Below, one piece after another: positions 33,132 through 41,077 of a DNA stretch of 54,159 nt; position 1 is the stretch's first letter; each line of letters opens with the position of its first letter. This DNA is from Sphingomonadaceae bacterium (GTDB lineage Bacteria; Pseudomonadota; Alphaproteobacteria; Sphingomonadales; Sphingomonadaceae): NCBI GenBank assembly GCA_947477745.1, contig CANJUF010000023.1, forward strand, positions 1 to 54,159, written 5' to 3'. Under the pieces are notes generated by a model that searched no databases, was not told the origin of the DNA, and saw only the letters and a program-made list of their open reading frames with translations. The position numbers and the translations under genes were made by a program.

Positions 33132-34007
33132 TCAGTCCTCCAGCCCGAACAGTTTCATGGCATTGCCACGCAGGAACTTGGGCCACACTTCATCATTGAA
33201 GGGAACATTTTCGAGCTCGGAGAAGATCCGCTCAAGGCTTAGCCCCATCGGGAAATAACCAGCGTACATGATCTTGTCGGCACCGCGCGTGTTGGCATAG
33301 TCGATGATCGCCTTGGGGTAGTGCTTGGGCGCGAAGGCGCTGGTGCTGTAGTAGAGGTTGGGAAACTTCACCATCAGCTTGACCGCCAATTCCTCCCAGG
33401 GTTCCGCCCCGTGCCGCATGACGAATTTGAGCTCGGGGAAGAAGCAGACCACTTCCTCGATCAGCTCAGTCCGCTGGCATTGGCTGCCAAAGCGCGGGCC
33501 GGCGATGCCGGTCGTGCAGAAGATCGGAATGTTCTCTTCGATGCAGGTCGCATAGATCGGGTAGAACTTGTTGTCGTTGATCGCCACCTGCGGATACATG
33601 CCGGCTGGAAAGGCGGTCACTGCCATGAGGTTGTGGTCGCGCTTGAGCTGGCGGATACGCCGCACTTCCTCCATGCCGCGATTGGGATCGCATTCATAGC
33701 TCAGCAGGAAACGGTCCGGGTGCTTGGCAAATTCCGAGAGGCGTTCGGTATCGACGTGGTTGCCCCCGACCATCGCCTTGTCGATGCCGAACTTGTCCAT
33801 TTGCTCTAGGGTCCAGGCGACCTTGTCGTCAGACGCGTCGGTCGTCGGGATGTCCTTGAACATATATTCGGCGGGCATCTTGAACGTATCGCGGGTCTGC
33901 GTGTCCATGATCCTTGGCTTGAGGAATTCGTAAAATTCCTTGTTGTCGGTCGAAATCGGAATGCTGAGCATCAGGTCGATGACGCCGACATTTTTGGGAA
34001 TGGGCAT
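33132..34007 (-). CDS. amidohydrolase-2 family protein lacking most metal ligands
   Basis: A 291-residue TIM-barrel protein. The ATG at 34007 has AAAGG 8 nt upstream. It follows the amidohydrolase-2 plan (ACMSD/resorcylate decarboxylase relatives): KHPDRFLLSYECDPN, MAVTAFPAGMYPQ, FPELKFVMRHGAEPWEE, and NLYYSTSAFAPKHYPKAIID. The usual first-strand HxH is replaced by VIDLMLSIP (residues 9-17), the next His position reads CTTG (about 167), and the final SDYP is AGYFP (about 250). Only the His of MRHG (about 197) remains. It may therefore be metal-independent or non-catalytic. It precedes the chimeric remnant and follows the acyl-CoA synthetase on the same strand. Confidence 0.8.
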   Translation of the reverse strand: MPIPKNVGVIDLMLSIPISTDNKEFYEFLKPRIMDTQTRDTFKMPAEYMFKDIPTTDASDDKVAWTLEQMDKFGIDKAMVGGNHVDTERLSEFAKHPDRFLLSYECDPNRGMEEVRRIRQLKRDHNLMAVTAFPAGMYPQVAINDNKFYPIYATCIEENIPIFCTTGIAGPRFGSQCQRTELIEEVVCFFPELKFVMRHGAEPWEELAVKLMVKFPNLYYSTSAFAPKHYPKAIIDYANTRGADKIMYAGYFPMGLSLERIFSELENVPFNDEVWPKFLRGNAMKLFGLED

Positions 34008-34026
34008 GGGTTGGGCCTTTCTGGGA

Positions 34027-35718
34027 TTACGCTCGGTTCTGCCAGTGGTCATGATAGCGGCGGGCAAGCGCGACCTTGTCGACCTTGCCCAGATCGTTGC
34101 GCGGCAGCGGGCCAAGGTCGAAGCACACCTCGGACGGTACCTTATATTCGGCAAGCTGGCTGCGGACATGGGCGCGCACGCTGACTTCTTGGAGTTTTGA
34201 CGACACATCATCGCGCAGGACAACCGCGGCGATGGCGCGCTCGCCCAGCCGCTCGTCGGGCACGCCGAAGATTGCGACCTCGAGCTGGTCGTCGAGCATC
34301 GAAAGGACCCGCTCGACCTCGGCGCAATAGATGTTCTCTCCGGCAGAGATCACCATATCCTTGGCCCGGTCGGCGATATAGACCAGCCCGTGCTCGTCGA
34401 ACCGGCCCATATCGCCGGTTCTCAGCCAGCCGTCCCGGAATGCCTCACAGGTCGCGGCCTCGTCGTTCCAATAGCCTTTCATCACCTGCGGGGCGCGCAC
34501 CTCGAGCTCGCCGATCTCGCCGGCTGGCAAGAGCTTGCCGTCTGCATCCACCACACGGATATCGGCGAGCGGCGCGGTCATGCCGACAGTGCCGGGAAAG
34601 GCGCCATAGACATCGGCCGATCCGGCGGTAACCGGCCCCGAAGCTTCGGTCTGGCCCCAGCCGCCGCTCATGCCGGCCGCGGGGAATGTCTCAAGCAGGC
34701 GCCGCGCGAGGCCGACCGGCGTCGACTGGCCGCCAATCGAAAAATTGCGAACGCTGCGCAGTTTCTCGGGCGCGTTAGGCAGCGCCAGCATGTCGGAGAA
34801 TATCAAGCTGGGGCCCGACAGCGCATTGACGTGGTTGGCCTCGATCCGGTCGAGCGCTTCGGCCGGGTTCCAGCGCTCCATCAAAGTCATCAGTCCTCCG
34901 CCCGCCAGCGACATCAGCAGGATGGTCAGCCCCGAAATATGGAACATCGGGAACACCAGCAGCGAGGATGATAGCGGGCTTGCCTGGCGCAGCGCATCGA
35001 TGGGATAGCCGTATTGCTTCGCGGCAATCGTCAGCGCGGCCTCGCGGCGAAACTCGCCCTCGCGCGCAACAAGGCACATGTTGCGGTTAGTCATCGTCGC
35101 GCCCTTGGGCCGGCCGGTGGTGCCCGAGGTGAACAGGATGATCGCCGGATCGTCTGCGGTCTGCGCCGGCATCGGCGGCATGGCGGCAGAGCCACGGTCA
35201 GCCGCCAGTGCCTTGAGCTCAGCCAGACCCATGACCGGGCAATCCGTGCGTCCCTTCAGTTCGTCATCGCGCGGATCGTCGGCGATGACCAGCCGGCTGC
35301 CGACGCGGCTCGCCGTATAGGCGATCTCCTCAGGCGTTCCGCGACTGTTGAGCAACGCGACCACTGCACCGAGGCGGATCAGCGCGAAAAAGGCGATGAA
35401 CCATTCGGGCAGGTTGCGCATCGCCAGACCGACGACATCACCCGCCGTAATACCATGATAGAGATGGAGCCCGGCGGCAAGATTATCTGCAGAATCAAAT
35501 ATTTCCTGAAATGTCTTCCGCTTGCGTTGAAACTCAAGAAAGTCGCGTGCCGAATGCTCCTGGCGGACTGTTTCGAGGAAGGCGTTGAGCGTGACAGGAG
35601 TTCCGGCAAAGACGCGCCTGTAGGGCTCGTCCGGGTCTTGAATCGCGAATGCGCTGCTCGCTGCGGTCAATTCGGCGCAAGCTTCGCGATATTGTTGCAA
35701 CGGATCTTCACCCGCCAT
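34027..35718 (-). CDS. AMP-forming acyl-CoA synthetase/ligase
   Basis: A 563-residue ANL-family enzyme that activates a carboxylic acid to its CoA thioester using ATP. The ATG at 35718 is preceded by GGGGAGAA. The P-loop-like motif is LFTSGTTGRPKGATMTN (about 195-211). The A5 region GGWGQTEASG, hinge YIADRAKDMVISAGENIYCA and C-terminal lysine motif (LGKVDK) are intact. An N-terminal extension of about 35 residues precedes the catalytic core. It is the first gene of the minus-strand amidohydrolase/triple-fusion group, 19 nt ahead of the amidohydrolase. It may activate an aromatic or fatty acid; specificity cannot be read from the sequence. Confidence 0.88.
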   Translation of the reverse strand: MAGEDPLQQYREACAELTAASSAFAIQDPDEPYRRVFAGTPVTLNAFLETVRQEHSARDFLEFQRKRKTFQEIFDSADNLAAGLHLYHGITAGDVVGLAMRNLPEWFIAFFALIRLGAVVALLNSRGTPEEIAYTASRVGSRLVIADDPRDDELKGRTDCPVMGLAELKALAADRGSAAMPPMPAQTADDPAIILFTSGTTGRPKGATMTNRNMCLVAREGEFRREAALTIAAKQYGYPIDALRQASPLSSSLLVFPMFHISGLTILLMSLAGGGLMTLMERWNPAEALDRIEANHVNALSGPSLIFSDMLALPNAPEKLRSVRNFSIGGQSTPVGLARRLLETFPAAGMSGGWGQTEASGPVTAGSADVYGAFPGTVGMTAPLADIRVVDADGKLLPAGEIGELEVRAPQVMKGYWNDEAATCEAFRDGWLRTGDMGRFDEHGLVYIADRAKDMVISAGENIYCAEVERVLSMLDDQLEVAIFGVPDERLGERAIAAVVLRDDVSSKLQEVSVRAHVRSQLAEYKVPSEVCFDLGPLPRNDLGKVDKVALARRYHDHWQNRA

Positions 35719-35850
35719 CGCTATTCTCCCCGCGTCGGGAAACCTTGATTGCCCCAAGTGCTCGCTCTGAGCAGGTAATCCTAATTTAAAATTTTAGCTC
35801 AGCAAAAATTTCTCGCGGCCCCATCCCGTAACAGATGCCCAACGCCAAGG

Positions 35851-35872
35851 CCCTACCCCCCGGGGGGTAGGG
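35851..35872. terminator. 22-bp perfect G/C palindrome, possible terminator
   Basis: The half-site CCCTACCCCCC is followed directly by its exact complement. Flanking AAGG and GGGCTTT extend the stem imperfectly on the plus strand. It lies between tRNA-Ser and the acyl-CoA synthetase gene, so it may end the leftward tRNA transcript, but the minus strand lacks a clear U-tract. A protein-binding palindrome is the alternative. Confidence 0.35.
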
Positions 35873-36017
35873 GGGGCTTTCAATTGGGTCAGAGGTGGCT
35901 GGCCCGTGCCCTTTGGCCCTTTTGAGGTGGCAAACCAGAAAGCCATCCGAAGCCATCGGCCTAAAGCCCACGAGTTATCGGGGATCCATTATGGGAACCA
36001 AGGAGCCAATTCACTAT

Positions 36018-36040
36018 TTATCCTTATAAATCAAGGATAA
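36018..36040 (-). terminator. hairpin just downstream of tRNA-Ser
   Basis: Arms TTATCCTT and AAGGATAA (8 bp) enclose a seven-base loop, starting 1 nt past the tRNA CCA end on the minus strand. It probably helps end or process the tRNA transcript. No strong U-run follows, so it is a weak terminator at best. Confidence 0.4.
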
Positions 36041-36041
36041 T

Positions 36042-36131
36042 TGGCGGAGAGGGTGGGATTCGAACCCACGTTACGGTTTCCCGTAAACCGCATTTCGAGT
36101 GCGGCGCATTCGACCTCTCTGCCACCTCTCC
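36042..36131 (-). tRNA. tRNA-Ser (anticodon CGA)
   Basis: A 90-nt class II tRNA. The acceptor stem GGAGAGG pairs with CCTCTCC and is followed by G and an encoded CCA. The D arm contains GGCAGAGAGGTCGAATG. The anticodon loop CTCGAAA gives CGA, which reads UCG serine codons. A long variable arm (ACGGGAAACCGT core) and the T arm GGGTTCGAATCCC complete it; the long variable arm is diagnostic for serine. It lies between the catabolic cluster and conserved genes, a common boundary position for genomic islands. Confidence 0.95.
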
Positions 36132-36287
36132 GCAGGGGTGCCCGATCGCGCATAAGGCGCTGTATGGTCGAGGAAGCGCGGCGGTTAGCCGACAAGCCCG
36201 GCTTTGCCAAGCCCCGTTGGTCGCGCATCGGTGCATGAGCGCAAAGGCGCGCTTGTTTCGCACCTGCACAATTCCTATATCGCTCGC

Positions 36288-36668
36288 ATGAACCGTGCGA
36301 CTTACTATTCGCCGCAGGCTGGCCGTCTGATCGACTCGCCGCGCCAGATGAAGGCCCGCTTCGCCATCGGCGACATCGTGAAGCACCGACATTACGATTT
36401 TCGCGGGGTCGTCTTCGATATCGATCCGGTCTTCGCCAACAGCGACGAATGGTACGATTCGATTCCGGCCGAAGTGCGGCCCAAGCGCGAACAGCCGTTC
36501 TATCACCTCCTCGCCGAAAACGAGGACGCGAGCTACGTCGCCTATGTAAGCCAGCAGAACTTGATGCGCGACGCCGAGGGCGGCCCGGTCGATCACCCCT
36601 CGCTGGCCGAAATGTTCGAGGATTTCGCCGAAGGGCGCTATCGCCTGCGGCAGGGCCTCGCGCACTAA
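36288..36668 (+). CDS. hspQ: HspQ (hemimethylated-DNA-binding YccV-like protein)
   Basis: A 126-residue protein from the ATG at 36288; the in-frame extension upstream lacks homology. The YccV-like domain spans about residues 20-115: ARFAIGDIVKHRHYDFRGVV, FDIDPVFANSDEWYDSIP, QPFYHLLAENEDASYVAYVS and EMFEDFAEGRY. HspQ is a small heat-inducible protein. In enterobacteria it binds hemimethylated DNA and modulates Lon specificity, and the alphaproteobacterial form is similar. It stands alone between tRNA-Ser and a convergent SnoaL-like gene. Confidence 0.9.
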   Translation: MNRATYYSPQAGRLIDSPRQMKARFAIGDIVKHRHYDFRGVVFDIDPVFANSDEWYDSIPAEVRPKREQPFYHLLAENEDASYVAYVSQQNLMRDAEGGPVDHPSLAEMFEDFAEGRYRLRQGLAH

Positions 36669-36677
36669 CTCAGAAAA

Positions 36678-37142
36678 TTAGCCTGCGGGTCGCATGCCCC
36701 GCAGGTGCCGGGTGCGCTCGACCCCAGCGATCATCGGCGCCGCCTCGCCGCTGCGCTCCATGCGCAGGTAGGAGAGCGACGAGGTCTTGATGTACCAGCG
36801 GCCGTCGATCTTCTCGTAGGTTTCGAGGTAGTGGCCCCAGCCGTGGCTCTGGCTGCCGTCGACATAGATGTTGTAGTCCTCCAGCGACCAGACGCCCGAC
36901 GCGGTGGTGTCGCCGGTCAATTCGATCTCGGGCATGTGGCCCTGGTGGATCGACTGGACGATGCCGAGATTGCTGACATATTCGACGAAGGGGCCGCGCC
37001 CGGTGATCTTCTCGCCGCCGGCGCCGCTGGTATCGAAAACCACGTCGGGCGCGAAGATCAGCGCATAGTTTTCCCAGTCCTGCGCATCCAGAAACCTGAA
37101 ATAGCGCGCCTTGAGCTTCCTGATTTCCTCGATGTCGTCCAT
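36678..37142 (-). CDS. SnoaL-like (NTF2-fold) protein
   Basis: A 154-residue protein starting at the ATG at 37142 (AGAGGA 8 nt upstream). The NTF2-like fold shows in IEEIRKLKARYFRFLDAQDW, YALIFAPDVVFDTSGAGGEK and HGWGHYLETYEKIDGRWYI. Such small cones bind or isomerise hydrophobic molecules, and many sphingomonad relatives accompany aromatic or steroid catabolism. No catalytic Asp/His pair can be named with certainty. It lies 25 nt after the ABC-2 permease on the same strand. Confidence 0.75.
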   Translation of the reverse strand: MDDIEEIRKLKARYFRFLDAQDWENYALIFAPDVVFDTSGAGGEKITGRGPFVEYVSNLGIVQSIHQGHMPEIELTGDTTASGVWSLEDYNIYVDGSQSHGWGHYLETYEKIDGRWYIKTSSLSYLRMERSGEAAPMIAGVERTRHLRGMRPAG

Positions 37143-37167
37143 GTCGTGTCCTCTCCCGATCAATCCG

Positions 37168-38049
37168 TCAGCTTTTCAGCTTCCAGCCCGAGCGCAGCAC
37201 CAGAAAGGTAATCAGCGCGAGCGCCGCGTTCATCACACCCAGCCCCAGCGCAGACTGGATCACCGCCGCGTTGGTATCGCCGATGTCGCTCTGGCCCAGA
37301 AAGCCGAAGCGGAAACCCGAGATGACATAGAAGAACGGATTGGCGCGGCTCACCGTCTGGAACACCGGGGCGAGGTTATCGATCACGTAGAACGTGCCCG
37401 AGAGCAGCGAGAGCGGCGCGATGATGAAATTGGTGATCGCGGCGTTGTGATCGAACTTGTCGGCCCAGATCGAGGATAGCAGGCCGAGGACCGACAGGAA
37501 CATAGATCCCATCAGCCCGAACCACGCGACGGCCCAAGGATGCGCGAGCGACAAGTCAACGCCCGGCCACAGCAGCATCAGCGCATAGAGCGCGAGGCCC
37601 ACCAGCACCGCGCGGGTCATCGCCGCGCCAACCATCGCCAGCATAAGTTCGGCATTCGAAAGCGGCGGCATCAGGAAATCGACGATCGTGCCCTGCATCT
37701 TGCCCGACAGGAACGAGAAGCTGGCATTGGCGAATGCGTTCTGCATCATGCCCATGACGATGAGCCCCGGCGCGACGAAGGTGGCGAAGTTGACGCCCAG
37801 CACCTCGCGCCCGCCGCGGCCCAGTGCGACCGAGAAAATCACCAGAAACAGCAGCGTCGTGATCGCCGGCGCCCAGATCGTCTGGGTCTGCACCTTGAAG
37901 AAACGCCGCACCTCCTTCATATAGAGGGTCTTCAGGCCGATCCAGTTGACCCGGTGGATCACCGGCACGCCCTTGGCGGGAAAGCCGCCCGCAGTGCTGG
38001 CGTCTGTCAGTGTTGCGGAGGATTCGGTCAAAGCGGGTTGATCGGCCAT
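37168..38049 (-). CDS. ABC-2 type export permease
   Basis: A 293-residue inner-membrane protein. The ATG at 38049 is preferred because the upstream frame carries no domain. Six helices follow a cytoplasmic N-terminus with the elbow helix (IGLKTLYMKEVRRFFKVQTQ, TIWAPAITTLLFLVIFSVAL). The ABC-2 signature appears as ISGFRFGFLGQSDI near residue 245. The sequence resembles YadH-like permeases that export hydrophobic compounds. No ATP-binding subunit is adjacent, so its partner must lie elsewhere. It is divergent from gcrA, 80 nt apart. Confidence 0.83.
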   Translation of the reverse strand: MADQPALTESSATLTDASTAGGFPAKGVPVIHRVNWIGLKTLYMKEVRRFFKVQTQTIWAPAITTLLFLVIFSVALGRGGREVLGVNFATFVAPGLIVMGMMQNAFANASFSFLSGKMQGTIVDFLMPPLSNAELMLAMVGAAMTRAVLVGLALYALMLLWPGVDLSLAHPWAVAWFGLMGSMFLSVLGLLSSIWADKFDHNAAITNFIIAPLSLLSGTFYVIDNLAPVFQTVSRANPFFYVISGFRFGFLGQSDIGDTNAAVIQSALGLGVMNAALALITFLVLRSGWKLKS

Positions 38050-38129
38050 CCTGCGGCGACTATCGGCTGCCTGTCGCGGTGGCAAGCGGGCTTTGACTGC
38101 GCAGGGCCTCATCAAGGAATGGAATTGCA

Positions 38130-38849
38130 ATGAGCTGGACCGACGAGCGGATCGAGACGCTGACCAAGATGTGGGAAAGCGGCGCGACCGCGAGCCAGAT
38201 CGCCGAGGAACTCGGCGCGGTGAGCCGCAACGCCGTGATCGGCAAGGCGCACCGGCTGGGCCTCAAGGCGCGCCCCTCCCCGGTCAAGCCCAATGAGGCT
38301 GAGACCGCTGCGCGTGTGGTCAAGAAGCCGAAGGCTCCTGCCACTGCCGCGCCGGCACCTGCGCCCGCTCCGGCCAAGCAAGCCGCGCCGGCCCGGCCAG
38401 CCAAAGTCGAAGCCATGACCGCCGCAGAACCGGCAGAAGCCGAAGCGCTGACAACGCCTGCCCCGGAAGCCGATCAGGATGCCGAGCCGCCCGTCACTCC
38501 CGTGTCCGATCGTCCGCGGATCGTCTCGGTCGGACCCGGCGGCTTCCTGCGCCAGGGACCGGGCGATCAGCAGGCGCCGATCCCGCCCGCGCCGCCGCGC
38601 CGCCTGGTCCCGGCCAAGCCCAGCGCCGAGATCGCGGGCAAGACCAGCCTGCTCGATCTCAACGAGCGTATCTGCCGCTGGCCGATGGGCCATCCCGGCG
38701 AGCCGGATTTCCATTTCTGCGGCGAGAAGGTGAACCCCGGTTTCCCATATTGCGTCGATCACTGCGGGCGGGCTTATCAGGCGCAACTGCCGCGCGGCGC
38801 GCGCCGTCCGCCCCCGCCGCTGCCGTTTGGCGGCCCGCGCGTGCGCTGA
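38130..38849 (+). CDS. gcrA: GcrA cell-cycle regulator
   Basis: A 239-residue protein. The N-terminal domain (1-50) is typical GcrA: MSWTDERIETLTKMWESGAT, ASQIAEELGAVSRNAVIGKA and HRLGLKARPSP. In Caulobacter GcrA binds RNA polymerase sigma-70 and CcrM-methylated GANTC promoters to drive S-phase genes. A long Ala/Pro-rich linker (about 55-165) leads to the conserved C-terminal part with ICRWPMGHPGEPDFHFCGEK and YCVDHCGRAY. The linker is longer than in Caulobacter (protein there about 170 residues). It supports an alphaproteobacterial origin. Confidence 0.95.
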   Translation: MSWTDERIETLTKMWESGATASQIAEELGAVSRNAVIGKAHRLGLKARPSPVKPNEAETAARVVKKPKAPATAAPAPAPAPAKQAAPARPAKVEAMTAAEPAEAEALTTPAPEADQDAEPPVTPVSDRPRIVSVGPGGFLRQGPGDQQAPIPPAPPRRLVPAKPSAEIAGKTSLLDLNERICRWPMGHPGEPDFHFCGEKVNPGFPYCVDHCGRAYQAQLPRGARRPPPPLPFGGPRVR

Positions 38850-38857
38850 CTGATGCT

Positions 38858-40279
38858 CTAACCCACTGCGGGTTCGGGTTCACGCACCGGCTCGCGGTCG
38901 GTCCGGTCGGGCCGCAGCAGCAACGAAACCAGAGCGGCGGCGAGCGTCAGGCCGGCGATCGTCGCCATGGTGATCGTGAAGCCGGTCGCCGACGGAATCT
39001 TCGCTCCGCCTTCTGGCGTCAACAGCGCACCGACCGTCAGCATCACGGCGATGACCTGCGAGCCGATCGACTGCGCCATGCCGCGCAGCACCGACAGCGC
39101 GCCGATCGCCTCGCTGGTCCGCTCCTCAGGCACCGAGGCGACGATCACATTGGGCAACGCGGCGTTGAGCATGGTCGTGCCGAACGAGATCACGCACAAC
39201 AGCACGATGACTTGCGCGACCACGGTCGGAAAGGTCAGCGCGGCCAGCCAGCCTGCCGCGCCGATAATCCCTGCGATCAGGATCGGGAGGCGGATGCCCC
39301 GCTTCTGCTGGAGCCAGCCCGAAAACGGCCCGGCAAAAAACGAAAGCACGTTGGACGGCAGCTTGATCAGGCCGGTCGCGGTGGCGGTGAGGCCGAGCCC
39401 GGCCGCCGTCCATAACGGATTCTGGCCGTAGGCCGAGAACACCAGCGTGATCTGCATCGTGCCCAGCGAGAGCAGCACCGCGATCAGGATCGCCAGCGAG
39501 ACATTGCGGCTGGCTAGCAGGCGCAGGTTGATGAAGGGCTCCTGCGCCGCAAGGCTGCGCCGCGCCCACAGCACGATGAGAACCAGGCCAAGCACCATCA
39601 GCCCGATCACGGTAGTATCGAACCAGCCATAGTCATTGGCATAGCTGATGCCGAGCAGCAGCGCGGAAATGCCCGGTACGGGCAGCACGCCTTCGATCCA
39701 GTCGATCGGCGTGCGCTGCGGCGTCCCCCTGGTTCCGGGGATCAGCAGCTTGATAACGATCCAGGCCACCACCAGCATCGCCGCGCTGACGATGAACAGC
39801 GTGTGCCACGGAAAATGGTCGATAAGCCAGCCGCCCAGCACAAGCCCGGTTGCGGTGCCCATGCCTTGCCCTGTCGTCATCAGGCCGATGGCGACCGGCA
39901 CCCGCTCCTTGGGCAGAACCTCGCGAATGATGCCGATGCTCAAGGGGATCAGCGCGGTGGCGCAGCCCTGAAGCGAGCGGCCGAGCAGCACCAGCAGGTA
40001 ATCGGTCGTCACCGCGCTCAGCACCGAGCCCGCAACCGCAATCGCAAGCATGACCAACAGCACGCGCTTGCGGCCATAGAGGTCGCCCAGCCGCCCTGCC
40101 ATCAGCGCCACCGAAGTGCCGATAAGGCCGTGCGCGGTCACCAGCCAGGTCGCCTTCACCGGATCGCCGAATTCGCGGATCAGCGTCGGCAGCGCGACGT
40201 AGATCATCGTCGTTTCGAACACCGCGGCGATCTCGGCAATCAGCAAGGCGCCAATGATGATCCAGTAACTCGAACGCAT
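38858..40279 (-). CDS. MFS drug-efflux transporter (DHA2 family)
   Basis: A 473-residue membrane protein with about fourteen helices, as in DHA2 (EmrB/QacA) multidrug efflux proteins. It has the MFS motif GRLGDLYGRKRVLLVMLA after helix 2 and motif C-like ALIPLSIGIIREVLPKERVP, with TGLVLGGWLIDHFPWHTLF typical of DHA2 transporters. It is convergent with gcrA (9 nt). A lone transporter with no EmrA-like adaptor beside it. The substrate cannot be deduced. Confidence 0.88.
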   Translation of the reverse strand: MRSSYWIIIGALLIAEIAAVFETTMIYVALPTLIREFGDPVKATWLVTAHGLIGTSVALMAGRLGDLYGRKRVLLVMLAIAVAGSVLSAVTTDYLLVLLGRSLQGCATALIPLSIGIIREVLPKERVPVAIGLMTTGQGMGTATGLVLGGWLIDHFPWHTLFIVSAAMLVVAWIVIKLLIPGTRGTPQRTPIDWIEGVLPVPGISALLLGISYANDYGWFDTTVIGLMVLGLVLIVLWARRSLAAQEPFINLRLLASRNVSLAILIAVLLSLGTMQITLVFSAYGQNPLWTAAGLGLTATATGLIKLPSNVLSFFAGPFSGWLQQKRGIRLPILIAGIIGAAGWLAALTFPTVVAQVIVLLCVISFGTTMLNAALPNVIVASVPEERTSEAIGALSVLRGMAQSIGSQVIAVMLTVGALLTPEGGAKIPSATGFTITMATIAGLTLAAALVSLLLRPDRTDREPVREPEPAVG

Positions 40280-40429
40280 TGGCTGCTTGTCTCCCGCCGC
40301 TCAGGCCGCGCGGGCACTGGCGTAATTGTGCCGCCGGTCCTTTCACGATTTTGCGCGGCTGGCAATTGTTTGCGTCCGCAAGGCGCTGGACCTACCAGAA
40401 CGGCATCGCGGGGATGAAGGAGAGATGCA

Positions 40430-40948
40430 TTGTCTGTTTCGCTGCACACTGTGGTCATTGGCACGTACCAGCAGTTGCTGCCGCAGGCGGCGCGGCTGAT
40501 CGGCAAGGCCGAGGCCTTTTGCGGCGAGACGGGAACGAACGCTGAAGACCTCGCCAAGGCCAGCCTCGCGCCCGACATGTGGCCGCTCTCAAAGCAGTTC
40601 GAGCAAATCGCCCACCACTCCGCGCGCGCCATCGTGGCGGTGCGGGAGGGCAGCTTCACGCCGCAGCCAGACGAATTTCCGCATGATTTCGCGGCAATGC
40701 GCAGCGAAATCGCGGCGGCCCGGGCCGTTATCGACGCGGTCGGCCCCACTGAGCTGGATTCGCTTGCCACCCGCGACGTGCAGTTCAAGGCGGGCAAGTT
40801 CGACATGATGTTCACCGCCGCCGATTTCCTGATGTCGTTCAGCCTGCCAAGCTTCAATTTCCACCTGACAACCGCTTACGCCATCCTGCGCATGAAGGGC
40901 GTCGAACTTGGCAAGCCCGACTATCTGGGCAAGCTGCGCAGCAAATAG
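40430..40948 (+). CDS. DUF1993-family protein
   Basis: A 172-residue protein with a TTG start; AGGAGA lies 7 nt before it. It matches the DUF1993 plan: HTVVIGTYQQLLPQAARLI, then LAPDMWPLSKQFEQIAHHSA, QFKAGKFDMMFTAADFLM and SFNFHLTTAYAILRMKGVEL, ending LGKPDYLGKL. The fold is a DinB-like four-helix bundle, and the repeated His positions suggest metal binding. The biochemical role of this family is not established. It is divergent from the efflux gene and upstream of a diguanylate cyclase in the same direction. Confidence 0.82.
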   Translation: MSVSLHTVVIGTYQQLLPQAARLIGKAEAFCGETGTNAEDLAKASLAPDMWPLSKQFEQIAHHSARAIVAVREGSFTPQPDEFPHDFAAMRSEIAAARAVIDAVGPTELDSLATRDVQFKAGKFDMMFTAADFLMSFSLPSFNFHLTTAYAILRMKGVELGKPDYLGKLRSK

Positions 40949-41077
40949 ACGGCCTACCAAAGTGTTATTCTGACAGCGAAAAATCGGCACCGCATAAGTG
41001 ATTGCGACCGCCGCTTTTATCGAAATCCTAACCAGACCTGTTTAGCCGTAATCAGCTACGACGCTGGAGATCGGCAT

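Larger units (their letters stand above)
35719..36041. other. intergenic region between acyl-CoA synthetase and tRNA-Ser
   Basis: There is no gene in these 323 nt. The part near 35770-35810 is AT-rich, unlike the surroundings, and may hold the promoter for the minus-strand acyl-CoA synthetase. It contains a perfect G/C palindrome (35851-35872) and a hairpin beside the tRNA (36018-36040), listed separately. No direct repeat of the tRNA 3' end was seen here. Confidence 0.5.
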
